NCBI GenBank assembly: GCA_004794655.1
Contig: SMMW01000141.1
Coordinates: 684,501 to 748,500 of the forward strand
Source: Marisa cornuarietis
Lineage: Eukaryota; Mollusca; Gastropoda; Architaenioglossa; Ampullariidae
Length of the DNA: 64,000 bases
Direction of reading: 5' to 3'
Shown here: piece after piece, positions 49,101 through 56,530 of the stretch
Layout of the letters: each line of letters opens with the position of its first letter
Position numbering within the stretch: position 1 is the stretch's first letter
Notes under the pieces: generated by a model
What the model was told of the DNA's origin: nothing
Database searches by the model: none
Seen by the model: only the letters and a program-made list of their open reading frames with translations
Program-made: the position numbers and the translations under genes

Positions 49101-52100
49101 CAAAAGCTGTTAACTGTCCCCAAATGGTACAATGTTGAGAAGAACATAACCACATTTACACTCATCTCCTTGGTCATAATGCTACAGACCAGTAGCAGAG
49201 AAGAGTATTTTGTAGATTTTATCCTTTCAACATCATTTTAGCATTGTTGAAGCATTATTAGTTTATCTATTTTTATGCCATAAAGTTACTGTTGGTTCAA
49301 ATATTCTTATAAGTTTTCGAACCTGAGTGCAAAATTGTCTTCCAGTTGACTTGGCTTTAGGTTGATATTAAATTACAAATAGGTATGGTATGAATCTTTT
49401 TTTTTTGTAAGTATTGGCGAATGCATAGTTTTGGGGAGAGCTGAAGGACAATGTGAGGATATGTGAGATTCTTACCCTTCATTAGTTACGACTTTACAAC
49501 TTTGCTGAATGTTAAAGACTGACCTAGCTCCATGATACTACAGTCAGTGCTTCTAGTGTTTTATTTTGAAAGACTGAAATTTTGTTAAATCGAAAGGCAC
49601 ATTTTTTTGTATGTAGAAAGGTAAGTTAGTAACAGTCATCAGAAACTTTGTTTTTTAAATAATTTTTGTTATAACTTGTCCTTTTCACTCAATATAACAG
49701 AAACTGCCATAAATATTGGTTATTCCTGTCGCCTCTTGACTGATGACATGGAAGAGCCCTTTATCATTGATGGTGAATTACACGAAGATGTGGACACACA
49801 ACTTAGGCATGCCTTGGATGAGATCCACTCAGCCACAAGCCGCAAAACACCAGATCATGTTGTCATGGGAAATGGGCAGACAACCTATAATGGTGCCACA
49901 GGCCGCATCATAACAGAACTTGATGAGGTTGGGGAGTTTGCTGTTGTCATCAACGGCCATAGCTTGGTGAGTGGCAACAACTGCGGCAGATTTCAAGTGG
50001 CTACTTTGTCGATTGTTTGTTTATGTGGCTGCTTAGTTTATGAATTCCAGTTCATGCATGTGAGCATCTTCTGTGCATGTTCATAAGTGCATGTTGTGCT
50101 TATTGCTAGTGTTTTGTTTAGGCTGTAAAATTTGTTTGTGATATTGCAACTCCACATTTTTAGGAGGAAGTTTGTATGAGAATGTCTACATTTCTTTATC
50201 AGTATTGTTTTGACTCTTTCTTAATTTTGTTTTCTTGATAGGCGTTTGCCCTGAAGCCTGAACTGGAAGCAACTTTTCTTGATTTAGCGTGCCGCTGCAA
50301 AGCTGTGATCTGCTGCCGTGTGACACCACTGCAAAAGGCTATGGTGGTGGACTTAGTCAAGCGCCACAAGAAATGCGTTACTCTGGCCATAGGAGATGGA
50401 GCCAATGATGTCAGCATGATCAAAAGTGGGTGTATATTCTGTATACCCAGGGGAACCTTGAGCTTTCTCATTCCTTTGGAGTGAGGAGTAAACTAGTAAC
50501 AGAGGGTTTGCCAGTATGATCATTGGCATGTGCTGCCATCAAGTTTTTACAGGGGTGCATTCAGTGGCTGTAGATGTAAGACAGGGTTTTAGGAGTGTAT
50601 TCTTTGCTGGCTTTGTTGTCAGTCAGGTGCGCACACACACACTCTCTGTAGTTGCAGCATCAGAACCCTCACTTCCTCTTTCCACCTTATTGAGGCACTT
50701 AATAATAATCAGAATCAGCATTCATAAGGCAGCTGTTCAACAGCTATAAGGTGCACTAATTTAGTCACGCAGACTGTTCAGAGAACATGAAAACAACCCC
50801 ACCATTCAGGCATTTACACATTACAATACAAACAAGAATAAACAAAGACACTACATATCATGCAAGTATGAGGTTGTGAAGAATACTGATGCAGATTTGA
50901 CAGAAATGACAGTGACACTTTTGTACAAAGAAGCTTGAGATTTCTTAACTCTTTCAGTTCAGCCATGGAGTAAAAGTGGTTTATTGACTATGAAGGCTGA
51001 TTGACTGAAAAGCATGGTTGTAAGAAGTACTTTTCTTTCAGTGGCACATATTGGCATTGGCATCTCGGGTCAGGAAGGAATGCAGGCAGTGCTGGCCGCT
51101 GACTATGCCATCTCACAGTTCCGATACCTAGAGAGGCTGCTGCTAGTCCATGGGCGCTGGTCCTACTTACGCATGTGCAAATTCCTTAAATACTTCTTCT
51201 ACAAGAACTTTGCCTTCACTCTTTGTCATTTTTGGTTTGCATTTTTCTGTGGCTTTTCAGCCCAGGTGAGTGAAGTTGCTAAGCTTTCTTCTTGAATGTG
51301 TATATGTCTGAGTCTATCTTGATTGTGTCTGTCTGTTCATATCTTTCTGTCTCAACCATAAGTAAACTAAAATCAGTGATAATTCTTTCAAGTACTTCAG
51401 TTTTTTTTAAAGAGAATATTAGAATGATCAGATGATAACATGGACTAACATGGTAAAGAAATGTCAAATAATATTCTTTTTTTATTATTTCTTTTCCCCT
51501 GTTTTTATATATTTGTAGAACTTTACATCCAGTTAAACATTTCTGATATCTGTTTTGCAGACATTGTTTGATCCTTTCTTCATTTCATTGTACAACGTGT
51601 TTTACACATCACTGCCAATTCTTGTTCTTGGGGTCTTTGACCAGGTGAGTTGGTGCTGAATAACTCTTAACATTTTACTTAAATATGTGTTGACATAAAA
51701 AAAACATATCCACCCCATAAACGACCAGTAAACTAAGAACTGTAAATAATTCAAGAAGTTTACTCATTCTTGTCTGTGAATGATTTTTGTACCGACCTTG
51801 TCTGCTGATGTGTAACACTTGTAAGTTAAAAACATTGCTGTTGTGTCCACACGAGGGATTGGAGAGGGAGGAGGTACATGGCCACCAATATCTTACCTCT
51901 CAGATGCACTTATCTCGGTGCAAATAGCCAATTATATCTTGCCATTAATATATTTGCTGCCAGGATGTTGATATCTTGGTGCAAATAGTTAAACATATTT
52001 TGCTAATATTTTCTTTTTTTGCAGGATGTTGATGACACAAACAGCCTTCGTTATCCAAAACTGTATCTTCCGGGCATCAAGAATGCGCTCTTCAACAAGC

Positions 52101-53996
52101 GAGTGTTTTTTTGGAGTGTTGTTGAAGGCATTCTTTCTTCCCTCGTTCTCTTCTTCATACCCTATGGATCATTTTTATATGGCACGGATAAAATTGGTGA
52201 GGACCGTGCAGATATACAGTCATTTGGTACTGTAGTGGCAGCTACTCTGGTCATTGCGGTCAACCTTAGGGTAAGTTCACACACTTAAAATGTCAGTTAA
52301 AAGAATATGTTATTATTCTCCAACTTATGAATATTTAGTTGTACATAAGCTTCACATTAAAATTACAAAATTACGCATGCTGCAACAGGTACACTCTTCC
52401 ACTACACTGTATTCTCAACTTACCTTTGACCTTAGTGCTTGGCTGTAGAGTGGATACCTTGGCTCACTCATTTGTTGGGGAGAGCTGTGAATCGGTATGA
52501 ATCTGTTGTAGATTCTGGCCAAATGGTACTCAGTAGCTGATAATGACATCCTGACAGCAACGAGAAAGTACACGGTCTTTATTTCCAGCATAATGCTGCA
52601 GGTCGTTGGCATCACATGTTGTGCAACACGTCTAATTCTCTAGCATTGCATCTCTAGTCTTGCTGCATATGGTCGTCTGCTTTAGAGCATTCTTGCTGAA
52701 CATATTCACCACATGTTAGAGGAACTTAATCTCCAGTTTCACACTAGATAAATGTTAGAACAACATAATATCCCATTTTACAATGGATAAACATGGCCAG
52801 AACGCCAGCTGTGGTAAGTCACAGTGCATTTGGTAATAGGTTTTTGTTGTTGCAGTTGACAGAATAAATTTTTTTTAATGAATACTTGTTCACAAAGAGC
52901 AAAAACTGAAGTAAAAATTTTATGTACTTGCAAATTAAAAAAAAAAAACTCTCAAGTTTCAGTCGACCCAAGTTGGCATGTAGTCTTGTTTGCTGTGATG
53001 CAGATCAGAATGGAGGTGTGATATATTGGCATGAACATGTGCAAGTATTTCATTGTGATTACACAGACAAGAGAGTATCATTGTGTGCAGTTTAACCCCT
53101 GTACACATACATTACTATTCACCAACCACTCTGTTTGATGCATTGTGATCACTGTACATCATGTGTTCATCAAATGTTCTGCTTGCTGGATGCCATACAT
53201 CAATTTTAACGTTCACCAAGTGCTTTGTTTCTTGCAGTGTGCTTTGGACATGAGCTACTGGACAGGTTTCAACCATTTTGTGGTTTGGGGCAGTATCATC
53301 TATTACTTCTGCTTTCAGCTGGCCTTCTATTCAGATGCCATCCACTATGTTTATGTAGGAACAGCCTTTGCAATATTTAGTTGCCCCATCTTCTGGTTTA
53401 CCATGCTGCTGACTTGTGCAGTTCTCATCGTGCCAATGGTTGCGTACAGATTCTACCAGACCTCTGTACACCCTACTCTTTCTGATCGTGTCCGCCTGCG
53501 CCAGCGCATGAGAAAGTCCAAATCGAAAGGGCGGGACTTGCATATTCGCCGTTCATCTACATTTCGTCGAAGTCGCCGCTCTTTACGGTCGGGCTATGCT
53601 TTTGCTCACCAGGCTGGTTTTGGCGAGCTGATCACAAGTGGCATAAACATGAGGGCCGAGACATCAAGCCCAGTCAAACTGACCAAAGTCCAGCGTATGA
53701 GCAGTGACACATTAGATCAGCATCGATTGTCTGCTGCTGCAGAAACAGTGGGGCTGTCAACACCAGTTGCCAATAAAGGCAAGAAAGACAACAGATCCCC
53801 TTTATCTCATCCCTCTAATCAGGTGAATGAACGGAAGAGGCACTCTCACTCTAGTGAAAATGAACTGAGCATTCGACCTCAGTTTAGTGCGTCGGCCATT
53901 CCAGCGACAGCTGCAGTTGAACAGTCAGTGAACACAGACTCAAGCACATGGACAGCGCAGCCCAAAGGTGAAATTATTTTTGTGGAACGATTGTGA
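16159..53996 (+). CDS. ATP8B: ATP8B-class P4-ATPase phospholipid flippase (whole spliced gene)
   Basis: A P-type ATPase that flips phospholipids from the outer or luminal leaflet to the cytosolic leaflet. Family members usually work with a CDC50/TMEM30 subunit. Twenty-three coding exon positions give 1,273 residues, against about 1,200 for vertebrate ATP8B proteins; the excess is in the C-terminal tail. Order: N-terminal (K/R)xNDxxxNxxFxYA signature (residues 20-33), TM1-2 (about 56-100), actuator domain with DGET at 172-175, TM3-4 with PISL at 348-351, phosphorylation site DKTGT (D401), N-domain with KGAD at 568-571, TGDK at 682-685, GDGANDV at 826-832, TM5-10 (about 893-1092), then a basic Ser-rich tail with the regulatory motif RSGYAFAHQ. 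All phases close. Exon position 4 has two alternative copies. The class call rests on resemblance to remembered ATP8B2/ATP8B4 sequences; which vertebrate paralogue is nearest cannot be decided here. Confidence 0.96.
17535..18622 (+). mobile_element. 5'-truncated LINE (reverse transcriptase C-terminal half) in intron 1
   Basis: Degenerate non-LTR reverse transcriptase. Positions 17629-17675 read [16 protein letters not shown] (family GxPQGCVLSPxLFxxY). Positions 17719-17736 read KYADDMV, the catalytic YADD box. Downstream come the SFKYLGT stretch, a thumb segment around 17990-18060, and the [15 protein letters not shown] and [11 protein letters not shown] blocks typical of the C-terminus of CR1/L2/jockey-group elements. 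Stops and frameshifts break the frame (17699, 17804, near 18060). The 3' end at 18622 carries a TTTGA-type short repeat tail. No endonuclease is present. Confidence 0.8.
19509..19567 (+). CDS. ATP8B: Flippase coding exon 2
   Basis: Acceptor CTTCACAG, donor GTAAGT. Completes E14 and encodes [19 protein letters not shown], the conserved cytosolic lead-in of P4-ATPases (ATP8B2 has ARANDREYNEKFQYA here). Ends in phase 0. The only frame compatible with both neighbours is this one. Confidence 0.93.
19803..20064 (+). repeat. Tandem repeat of about 120 bp, 2.2 copies
   Basis: Copy 1 (19803-19919) and copy 2 (19920-20045) both start CAATACCTGGGT and share ATGTTCAAA, TCTGCACAGACATCA and GTACATGGATAC. 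A third partial copy (20046-20064) ends where a small inverted-repeat element begins. Located in intron 2, between coding exons 2 and 3. Confidence 0.8.
20062..20162. mobile_element. Short MITE-like hairpin element
   Basis: AAAAATAAGACA at 20075-20086 pairs with TGTCTTGTTTTT at 20142-20153 (11 of 12), and a second internal GTCTTATTTTCAGGGGATG block lies beside the right arm. The roughly 100-bp palindromic unit looks like a very short non-autonomous DNA transposon end-pair. Family not named with certainty. Confidence 0.45.
20947..21060 (+). CDS. ATP8B: Flippase coding exon 3 (TM1)
   Basis: Acceptor GCTTGCAG, donor GTGAGT, phase 0-0. Encodes residues 34-71, with [20 protein letters not shown], the invariant P4 entry into TM1, then [11 protein letters not shown]. 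It ends exactly at the glutamine that aligns with the first Q of the QQ entry-gate pair of ATP8A/Drs2-type flippases. The next residue comes from one of two alternative exons. Confidence 0.96.
21061..26841 (+). other. Intron 3, mostly unassigned
   Basis: Long AT-rich intron upstream of alternative exon 4A. A short block at 23330-23430 (GTTTTACGCCAACCCAACAACTA-like, GC-richer) resembles the tail of dispersed mollusc repeats, and a similar GCGTAAAACACCAATTTCC block occurs at 29365. GT-rich microsatellite is present near 26070-26140. No further copy of the TM2 exon was found by eye. Confidence 0.4.
26842..26940 (+). CDS. ATP8B: Flippase alternative exon 4A (TM1-2 loop and TM2)
   Basis: Acceptor TTACTCTAG, donor GTAAGT, 99 nt, phase 0-0. 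Encodes residues 72-104: [18 protein letters not shown] then an FVLSIS...KEAIDDI ending. This matches the ATP8B luminal loop and TM2 (family LIPxISS ... PLVxVLxxxAxKxxxDD). It joins in frame to exon 3 and exon 5. A second, diverged copy of the same exon lies 5.6 kb downstream. Including both would place two TM2 segments in a row, so use is predicted to be mutually exclusive. Confidence 0.93.
28950..31235 (+). mobile_element. Decayed LINE, interrupted by a pogo-like element
   Basis: Reverse transcriptase motifs survive in broken frames: [11 protein letters not shown] at 29082-29114, GVPQG at 29241-29255, and ADDLVLW at 29323-29343. The C-terminal segment at 30797-31060 reads [14 protein letters not shown] ... 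[20 protein letters not shown] ... MPLDTKL, the zinc-knuckle-like tail found in jockey/RTE-group elements (RTGHNRL ... CPxCxxxxxTxEHIL). A 5' truncation removes the endonuclease. The tail is GGAAAATTAAAGGAAAA-like near 31205-31235. A 50-bp insertion near 29345-29391 and the 730-bp element at 29737-30466 are absent from the related copy at 44.5-46.1 kb. Confidence 0.75.
29737..30466. mobile_element. Pogo/Tigger-like non-autonomous DNA transposon, 730 bp
   Basis: The terminal inverted repeats start CAGTCGGACCTCGCTAAGT (29737 on) and end with the exact complement CGAGGTCCGACTG (to 30466). Target-site duplication is TA on each side (29735-29736 and 30467-30468). TA targets and CAGT-AGTCGAAC type ends are those of the pogo/Tigger branch of Tc1/mariner. 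The interior has no transposase ORF. It sits inside the LINE at 28950-31235, and the related LINE copy on the minus strand near 45.45 kb shows the matching empty site. Confidence 0.88.
31395..31550 (+). repeat. Tandem duplication, 80-bp period
   Basis: 31395-31474 and 31475-31550 are diverged copies; both contain an AGAYCCAT start, AGGAACT, TAGAACTTTG/CAGAACTTTG, CATATCTAA and CTGAGGYRTC. Intronic, directly downstream of the LINE tail. Confidence 0.7.
32507..32605 (+). CDS. ATP8B: Flippase alternative exon 4B (TM1-2 loop and TM2)
   Basis: Acceptor GGTGTTCAG, donor GTGAGT, 99 nt, phase 0-0. Encodes [18 protein letters not shown] then AVLMGT...KDGADDL, homologous to exon 4A with 18 of 33 residues identical. 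Its AVKD and TTIIPLV are closer to vertebrate ATP8B2 than those of 4A. No stop, frameshift or splice-site decay is seen, so it reads as a functional alternative rather than a dead duplicate. Confidence 0.93.
32660..32895 (-). mobile_element. LINE 3' tail fragment, antisense
   Basis: Shares TAAGATAAGATAA-type repeats, CACTTTATTTATC, AGAGGGCAGTTTGGGGCAGCTC and CCATATCCACCAAAC with 9373-9490. On the minus strand this is the GATAAATAAAGTG-type end of a LINE with a short tandem tail. It starts about 60 bp downstream of exon 4B. Confidence 0.55.
34914..35048 (+). CDS. ATP8B: Flippase coding exon 5 (TM2 exit, actuator start)
   Basis: Acceptor TGTTTTAG, donor GTATGT, phase 0-0, residues 105-149. [12 protein letters not shown] matches the RHxSDxxVNNR signature after TM2. 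The [16 protein letters not shown] stretch is the start of the actuator domain. It is the common partner of exons 4A and 4B. Confidence 0.96.
35605..35675 (+). CDS. ATP8B: Flippase coding exon 6 (actuator)
   Basis: Acceptor CCCTACAG, donor GTAAGG, residues 150-172 plus two bases. [20 protein letters not shown] then ELDG leads into the P4-type DGET dephosphorylation loop, which is split across the next junction. Confidence 0.96.
36585..36667 (+). CDS. ATP8B: Flippase coding exon 7 (DGET loop)
   Basis: Acceptor GACTCCAG, donor GTATGG, phase 2 to 1, residues 173-200. [11 protein letters not shown] completes DGET (172-175), whose glutamate drives dephosphorylation in P4-ATPases (TGES in other P-types). 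Confidence 0.95.
37225..37472 (+). CDS. ATP8B: Flippase coding exon 8 (actuator end)
   Basis: Acceptor TTGATTAG, donor GTAAGT, residues 201-283. Contains [43 protein letters not shown] and IDRFMN before TM3, all P4 core blocks. Confidence 0.97.
37802..38013 (+). CDS. ATP8B: Flippase coding exon 9 (TM3-TM4, PISL)
   Basis: Acceptor TTGTTTCAG, donor GTCAGT, residues 284-353 plus two bases. TM3 is about 284-300. TM4 about 331-353 holds VVPISLYV. The isoleucine of PISL (I349) aligns with the hydrophobic gate residue described for ATP8A2. Confidence 0.97.
38990..41970 (+). mobile_element. LINE relic with endonuclease and reverse transcriptase, intron 9
   Basis: CR1/L2/jockey-group non-LTR element in the sense orientation. 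Endonuclease remnants: HIFGVSEA near 39200, [12 protein letters not shown] near 39512-39547, LLDHIYIS near 39641, KDHFSVCL near 39711. Reverse transcriptase: [20 protein letters not shown] at 40901-40960, then FAGDT at 40991-41005 where the family has FADDT, so a catalytic aspartate is lost. C-terminal [13 protein letters not shown] near 41680 matches the usual SxxVWNSLP block. The frame is broken several times (39222, 39862, 41312). A TTAATAAAG-type end lies near 41950. The 5' end is uncertain and could reach 38540. Confidence 0.82.
42420..42582 (+). CDS. ATP8B: Flippase coding exon 10 (phosphorylation site)
   Basis: Acceptor GCATTACAG; donor GTTGAT, a weak site without the usual A or G at +3. 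Residues 354-408. [10 protein letters not shown] exits TM4; [20 protein letters not shown] precedes TGTLTQ. D401 is the aspartate phosphorylated by ATP. Confidence 0.96.
43070..43159 (+). CDS. ATP8B: Flippase coding exon 11
   Basis: Acceptor ATGTTGCAG, donor GTAAAC, phase 0-0, residues 409-438. [17 protein letters not shown] is the strongly conserved stretch directly after DKTGTLTQ. Confidence 0.95.
43497..43916 (+). repeat. Near-identical 100-bp direct repeats flanking a 219-bp spacer
   Basis: 43497-43600 and 43820-43916 are identical apart from a 7-base ATCAGTC difference. The spacer (43601-43819) begins GGGCCAGTTGCACAAC. This is a recent duplication or element insertion within intron 11, 50 bp before exon 12. 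Confidence 0.9.
43965..44130 (+). CDS. ATP8B: Flippase coding exon 12 (N-domain)
   Basis: Acceptor GATTTCAG, donor GTGAGT, residues 439-493 plus one base. [17 protein letters not shown] and [14 protein letters not shown] match the N-domain opening of ATP8B proteins. Confidence 0.95.
44241..44320 (+). CDS. ATP8B: Flippase coding exon 13 (N-domain)
   Basis: Acceptor TGTTTCAG, donor GTAAGA, residues 494-520. [20 protein letters not shown] is the P4 signature SPDExALVxAAxxxGF. Confidence 0.97.
44530..46090 (-). mobile_element. Decayed LINE, antisense relative of the 29-31 kb copy
   Basis: The reverse complement aligns along its length with 29320-31190. Shared blocks include the C-terminal [18 protein letters not shown] (minus strand near 44700; the plus copy has [16 protein letters not shown]), RTRHNRL near 44800, and the FLTLYQS region near 45900. 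Frames are broken throughout. It sits in intron 13 and lacks both the 50-bp and the 730-bp insertions of its relative. Confidence 0.75.
46573..46674 (+). CDS. ATP8B: Flippase coding exon 14 (N-domain)
   Basis: Acceptor TATTTTAG, donor GTAGGT, phase 0-0, residues 521-554. [17 protein letters not shown] matches the LDFxxxRKRMS block contacting nucleotide. Confidence 0.96.
47048..47167 (+). CDS. ATP8B: Flippase coding exon 15 (KGAD)
   Basis: Acceptor TATCCAG, donor GTGAGT, phase 0-0, residues 555-594. [20 protein letters not shown] carries KGAD (568-571), the ATP-binding lysine motif of the N-domain. Confidence 0.97.
47360..47457 (+). CDS. ATP8B: Flippase coding exon 16
   Basis: Acceptor TTGTTTCAG, donor GTAAAC, residues 595-626 plus two bases. 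[18 protein letters not shown] is the conserved (E/D)GLRTLxxAYK region returning to the P-domain. Confidence 0.96.
47830..48180 (-). mobile_element. LINE 3' tail fragment, antisense
   Basis: Shares CAACTTTATTTG, AGGGCAGTTTG and GTTGGTCCTACATG with the copy at 9373-9770 and similar order of blocks. On the minus strand it reads as an AATAAAGTTG-type LINE end. A weaker relative may lie at about 50700-50850 in intron 19. Confidence 0.45.
48288..48605 (+). repeat. Intronic minisatellite, seven copies of 42-47 bp
   Basis: Unit resembles TTTCTATATAAGACTTGGGG followed by AAATGTATGATAGACAGTGA and CTTTAG. Seven diverged copies plus a partial one. Some units lack the four-base AGAC block after GATAG, giving a mix of long and short units. 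Lies in intron 16, 270 bp before exon 17. Confidence 0.9.
48878..49056 (+). CDS. ATP8B: Flippase coding exon 17 (P-domain, TGDK)
   Basis: Acceptor TTTTGTCAG, donor GTAAGT, residues 627-686 plus one base. [19 protein letters not shown] and [11 protein letters not shown] are invariant P-domain blocks; TGDK is at 682-685. Confidence 0.97.
49701..49966 (+). CDS. ATP8B: Flippase coding exon 18
   Basis: Acceptor ATATAACAG, donor GTGAGT, residues 687-775. [17 protein letters not shown] follows TGDKQ as in all P4-ATPases; the middle (about 710-760) is a variable insertion; [10 protein letters not shown] closes the exon. Confidence 0.97.
50242..50425 (+). CDS. ATP8B: Flippase coding exon 19 (GDGANDV hinge)
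   Basis: Acceptor TTGATAG, donor GTGGGT (less usual), residues 776-836 plus one base. [20 protein letters not shown] and [20 protein letters not shown] at 826-832 coordinates magnesium at the phosphorylation site. Confidence 0.97.
51042..51265 (+). CDS. ATP8B: Flippase coding exon 20 (TM5-TM6 start)
   Basis: Acceptor TTTCTTTCAG, donor GTGAGT, residues 837-911. [36 protein letters not shown], then [19 protein letters not shown] (TM5, with the conserved FYKN lysine region). Confidence 0.97.
51561..51644 (+). CDS. ATP8B: Flippase coding exon 21 (TM6)
   Basis: Acceptor GTTTTGCAG, donor GTGAGT, phase 0-0, residues 912-939. [19 protein letters not shown] matches the YNxxFTSLPVxxxGxFDQ block. Confidence 0.97.
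52025..52270 (+). CDS. ATP8B: Flippase coding exon 22 (TM7-TM8)
   Basis: Acceptor TTTTTTGCAG, donor GTAAGT, phase 0-0, residues 940-1021. [18 protein letters not shown] is the conserved loop, followed by TM7 (about 965-985) and TM8 (about 1005-1021). Confidence 0.97.
53238..53996 (+). CDS. ATP8B: Flippase coding exon 23 (TM9-TM10, regulatory tail, stop)
   Basis: Acceptor TTTCTTGCAG, stop TGA at 53994-53996, residues 1022-1273. TM9 about 1034-1052, TM10 about 1066-1090. The tail is basic and serine-rich ([19 protein letters not shown]), with [17 protein letters not shown] at 1140-1156, the conserved ATP8B autoregulatory motif; human ATP8B1 has serine where residue 1144 is alanine here. The last 100 residues are low in conservation and probably disordered. 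Confidence 0.96.
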   Translation, partial: CALDMSYWTGFNHFVVWGSIIYYFCFQLAFYSDAIHYVYVGTAFAIFSCPIFWFTMLLTCAVLIVPMVAYRFYQTSVHPTLSDRVRLRQRMRKSKSKGRDLHIRRSSTFRRSRRSLRSGYAFAHQAGFGELITSGINMRAETSSPVKLTKVQRMSSDTLDQHRLSAAAETVGLSTPVANKGKKDNRSPLSHPSNQVNERKRHSHSSENELSIRPQFSASAIPATAAVEQSVNTDSSTWTAQPKGEIIFVERL

Positions 53997-54836
53997 TTTT
54001 TCCTGCTGGTCAGCAGTTAGTGTATATATTTTAAATGTTTATCGTTACAGGTAAGGTCTAGAGATGTGAGACTTGCAAAGATGCTGCATTAGGTACATAT
54101 TTATCTGATGTATTTATGTAAAGTATATATATTTATGCAGAATATTTATAATTGTTGAGGACATCTTGTAAATTAAAAATTGGTTTAGTCACTTTGATCT
54201 ATTTTTGGTTTTTAGTGTTTTTAGGCCTGATCAAACTTTTCAGTTTTGTAGGAATGTCATTTCCATTGTGAAGTCTGCTCCCCATCCCCCAGTCTTTGTA
54301 AACAGGTAATGTCCCTTTCTGGTGCTGTATGCTTCAAGTTGTTTGGAAGATATGACACAGTTTATATTTTTCTTGTTACAGTTTAATATGTTTTGTCAGT
54401 TGGTAAGTATTTAATGTAGCATAAGTTAGTGCTACACTTTGCTCAGAACTGTATACAACCTTCACAGCCATAATCTAAAATGCAGTCAACAAGCTTTTTT
54501 TTTCTTTTTTCTTTTTTGTTGTTTTGGCCATGTTTTCCTGCCTTTTGCCTCATCACTGCTACAGCCCCTGCTACTATGCGTATACTGCTTTACCAAGACA
54601 GAAGGAGAAATTAAAAGAAATAATGCTTATGTTCAATTTTGCAAATATCTTTCTTTTCTATGACTTGGTTTTGTAACTTAAAAGACAAAACAAAAAATCT
54701 GAACTAAAAAGAAATGTGAAAACTAAAAATGTGGGAGAAAGAAAAGGTGTTAATTTGTACGTAAATGTTGTAAATAGCAGGATGAACAGTTGGTGTGTAA
54801 GTCTGTTTTCCAAATGGTTTAGAAATACGTGCATTT

Positions 54837-54842
54837 AATAAA
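54837..54842 (+). terminator. Candidate poly(A) signal AATAAA
   Basis: First canonical AATAAA found after the stop codon, 841 bases downstream, followed by a GT-rich stretch (GTTTGGGTTTTTT). The variant ATTAAA at 54172-54177 is nearer the stop and could also be used. Confidence 0.4.
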
Positions 54843-56369
54843 GAAAGAGAAATGTTTGGGTTTTTTAAAAGCATACATTTGGTATCTCCTGTTACACTGC
54901 TTAAAAATGGATGGATTTTTTTCCACAACAGCATCAGATGTTCTTGTTCCGTTTTCAGAAAAAAAATTCCCAAGCTTAGAGATGCAATACATTTTGTATT
55001 TTTAATACACACACAATAATAGGAATGGGGAGCAGATTGTTGAAGAGAAAATACCCGATAAGCTGCAACATACATGAAGACTGAGTCAAGCAGCAGACAC
55101 TTGAATGGGTAGCCATAGGGGCTGCATCTTCCTTAAAATGTTGCATGTGGATCATGCTCAGTTGGAAGAAACTTGTGACCAGTGCCTAAAATTAGTTCTT
55201 GTCATTGACATAATGTGCAAGTCATAATATTGGAGCTGCATTTGAACTGTTGTACTGGCCAACATATGTACGTCAGCCCAGCAAGTTGTACTCTCCTTCT
55301 ACTGTACTGTTGGTTGTACTTTAGGTCCATGCATTGTTATGCCACTTTTCATTCTGTGATTACTTTTATTGTTGAATCTTGTCAGTTTATCATTATTAAC
55401 ATCTTGAAGGAGCCTCTAGTTTTGTGAATGTGGTTCTGTACCATTTGTAGCGTCTGGTGTATCTTTTGTATGGTTGAGCAGATTCTTCTGTGAGTGTTAT
55501 TGGGCAATACAATCTTTTAGCAAACACTGTCACTATTTTCAGAAGTATACATTTAACACAGATACTCTGCCTGACTATAATCTCTAGCCACTGTTTATAT
55601 CAGGCTTCTGTGGTGGATGTTAGATTAAATAAAATACAGTAAAATGGGTTAAATGTTGGCTGGAATGTTAACATTCATGCCGGCCACCACCCATTAGAAG
55701 CTTGCGTGAGATTACAGTTTCCCCAGCAACTGGAGGGGAAATTCCACTAGCTTCATGATACTTTCATTATACTAGCTTGATATTGTTTCAAAGAGCTTCA
55801 TCTTCCTTTCTCCCCTTATCCCTCTGCTGCTGACTTACCATAACACTGCATAACATGGTGTTACACAGTGTTACACCATTACATGGTGACTGCTGCTTGT
55901 GACTTGCCGTCTCCAAACCAAAGCCCTGTGTGTCAGCAGATACAAACACTGTGCCAGAGAACCTGGAAGTGCATGCAGTTGATGAATGTGCCAATGGTCT
56001 CTTTGAAGAGAAACCCTTGAAAAATTGCTTCTGAGTATTATGTTTTGGGGTTATATTAATTTTGATATTAAATTTGTATAAGAATATATTTTTATGAATT
56101 AACTATATAAAGATGATGGCTTTGTTCTCTCCACTGTGTTTAAGGATGCAATGAAATTGAAAAAAAGGGAACAAACTGATTAAAGTTTGCGCTTTTTTCA
56201 TAATTATAGATGTACAATTTTTGATGATTTCAATTTAAGGTTCATGAATATTCAGAGTAAGAATGTTATTAAGAATATTGAGTGCTTGTGTGGGAATGTG
56301 GGAATATCTCCAAAGGACCACAGTTGTGAAGTGATGTAGCTTGTTGCCCTGGAGACATCTAAAGCAGGT

Positions 56370-56530
56370 GTCTTGTCCCCATAGTCGCAATGCAGCGTCC
56401 AGACCCCTTTGATATTGCTATGTTACTTTAGCCCAAGCCATTGTTGTAAATGCTTTATAAAACAACCACCCTGGTGGTAAAGCAACATCCAGAAGGTCTG
56501 GGCGCTGCAGTATAATAATGGAGACAACAT
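56370..56530. repeat. Long imperfect hairpin, about 160 bp
   Basis: TTGTCCCCAT, TGCAGCGTCCAGACCCC and TGCTATGTTACTTTA on the left pair in order with TAAAGCAACAT, GGTCTGGGCGCTGCA and ATGGAGACAA on the right, around a loop near 56436-56470. It could be a MITE or a structured element in the 3' UTR. Confidence 0.7.

Noticed and set aside
51961..52024. Second CAG-GATGTTGAT upstream of exon 22 as an alternative acceptor
   Set aside because: It would add 61 bases and break the frame, and lacks a good pyrimidine tract; read as a local sequence echo.
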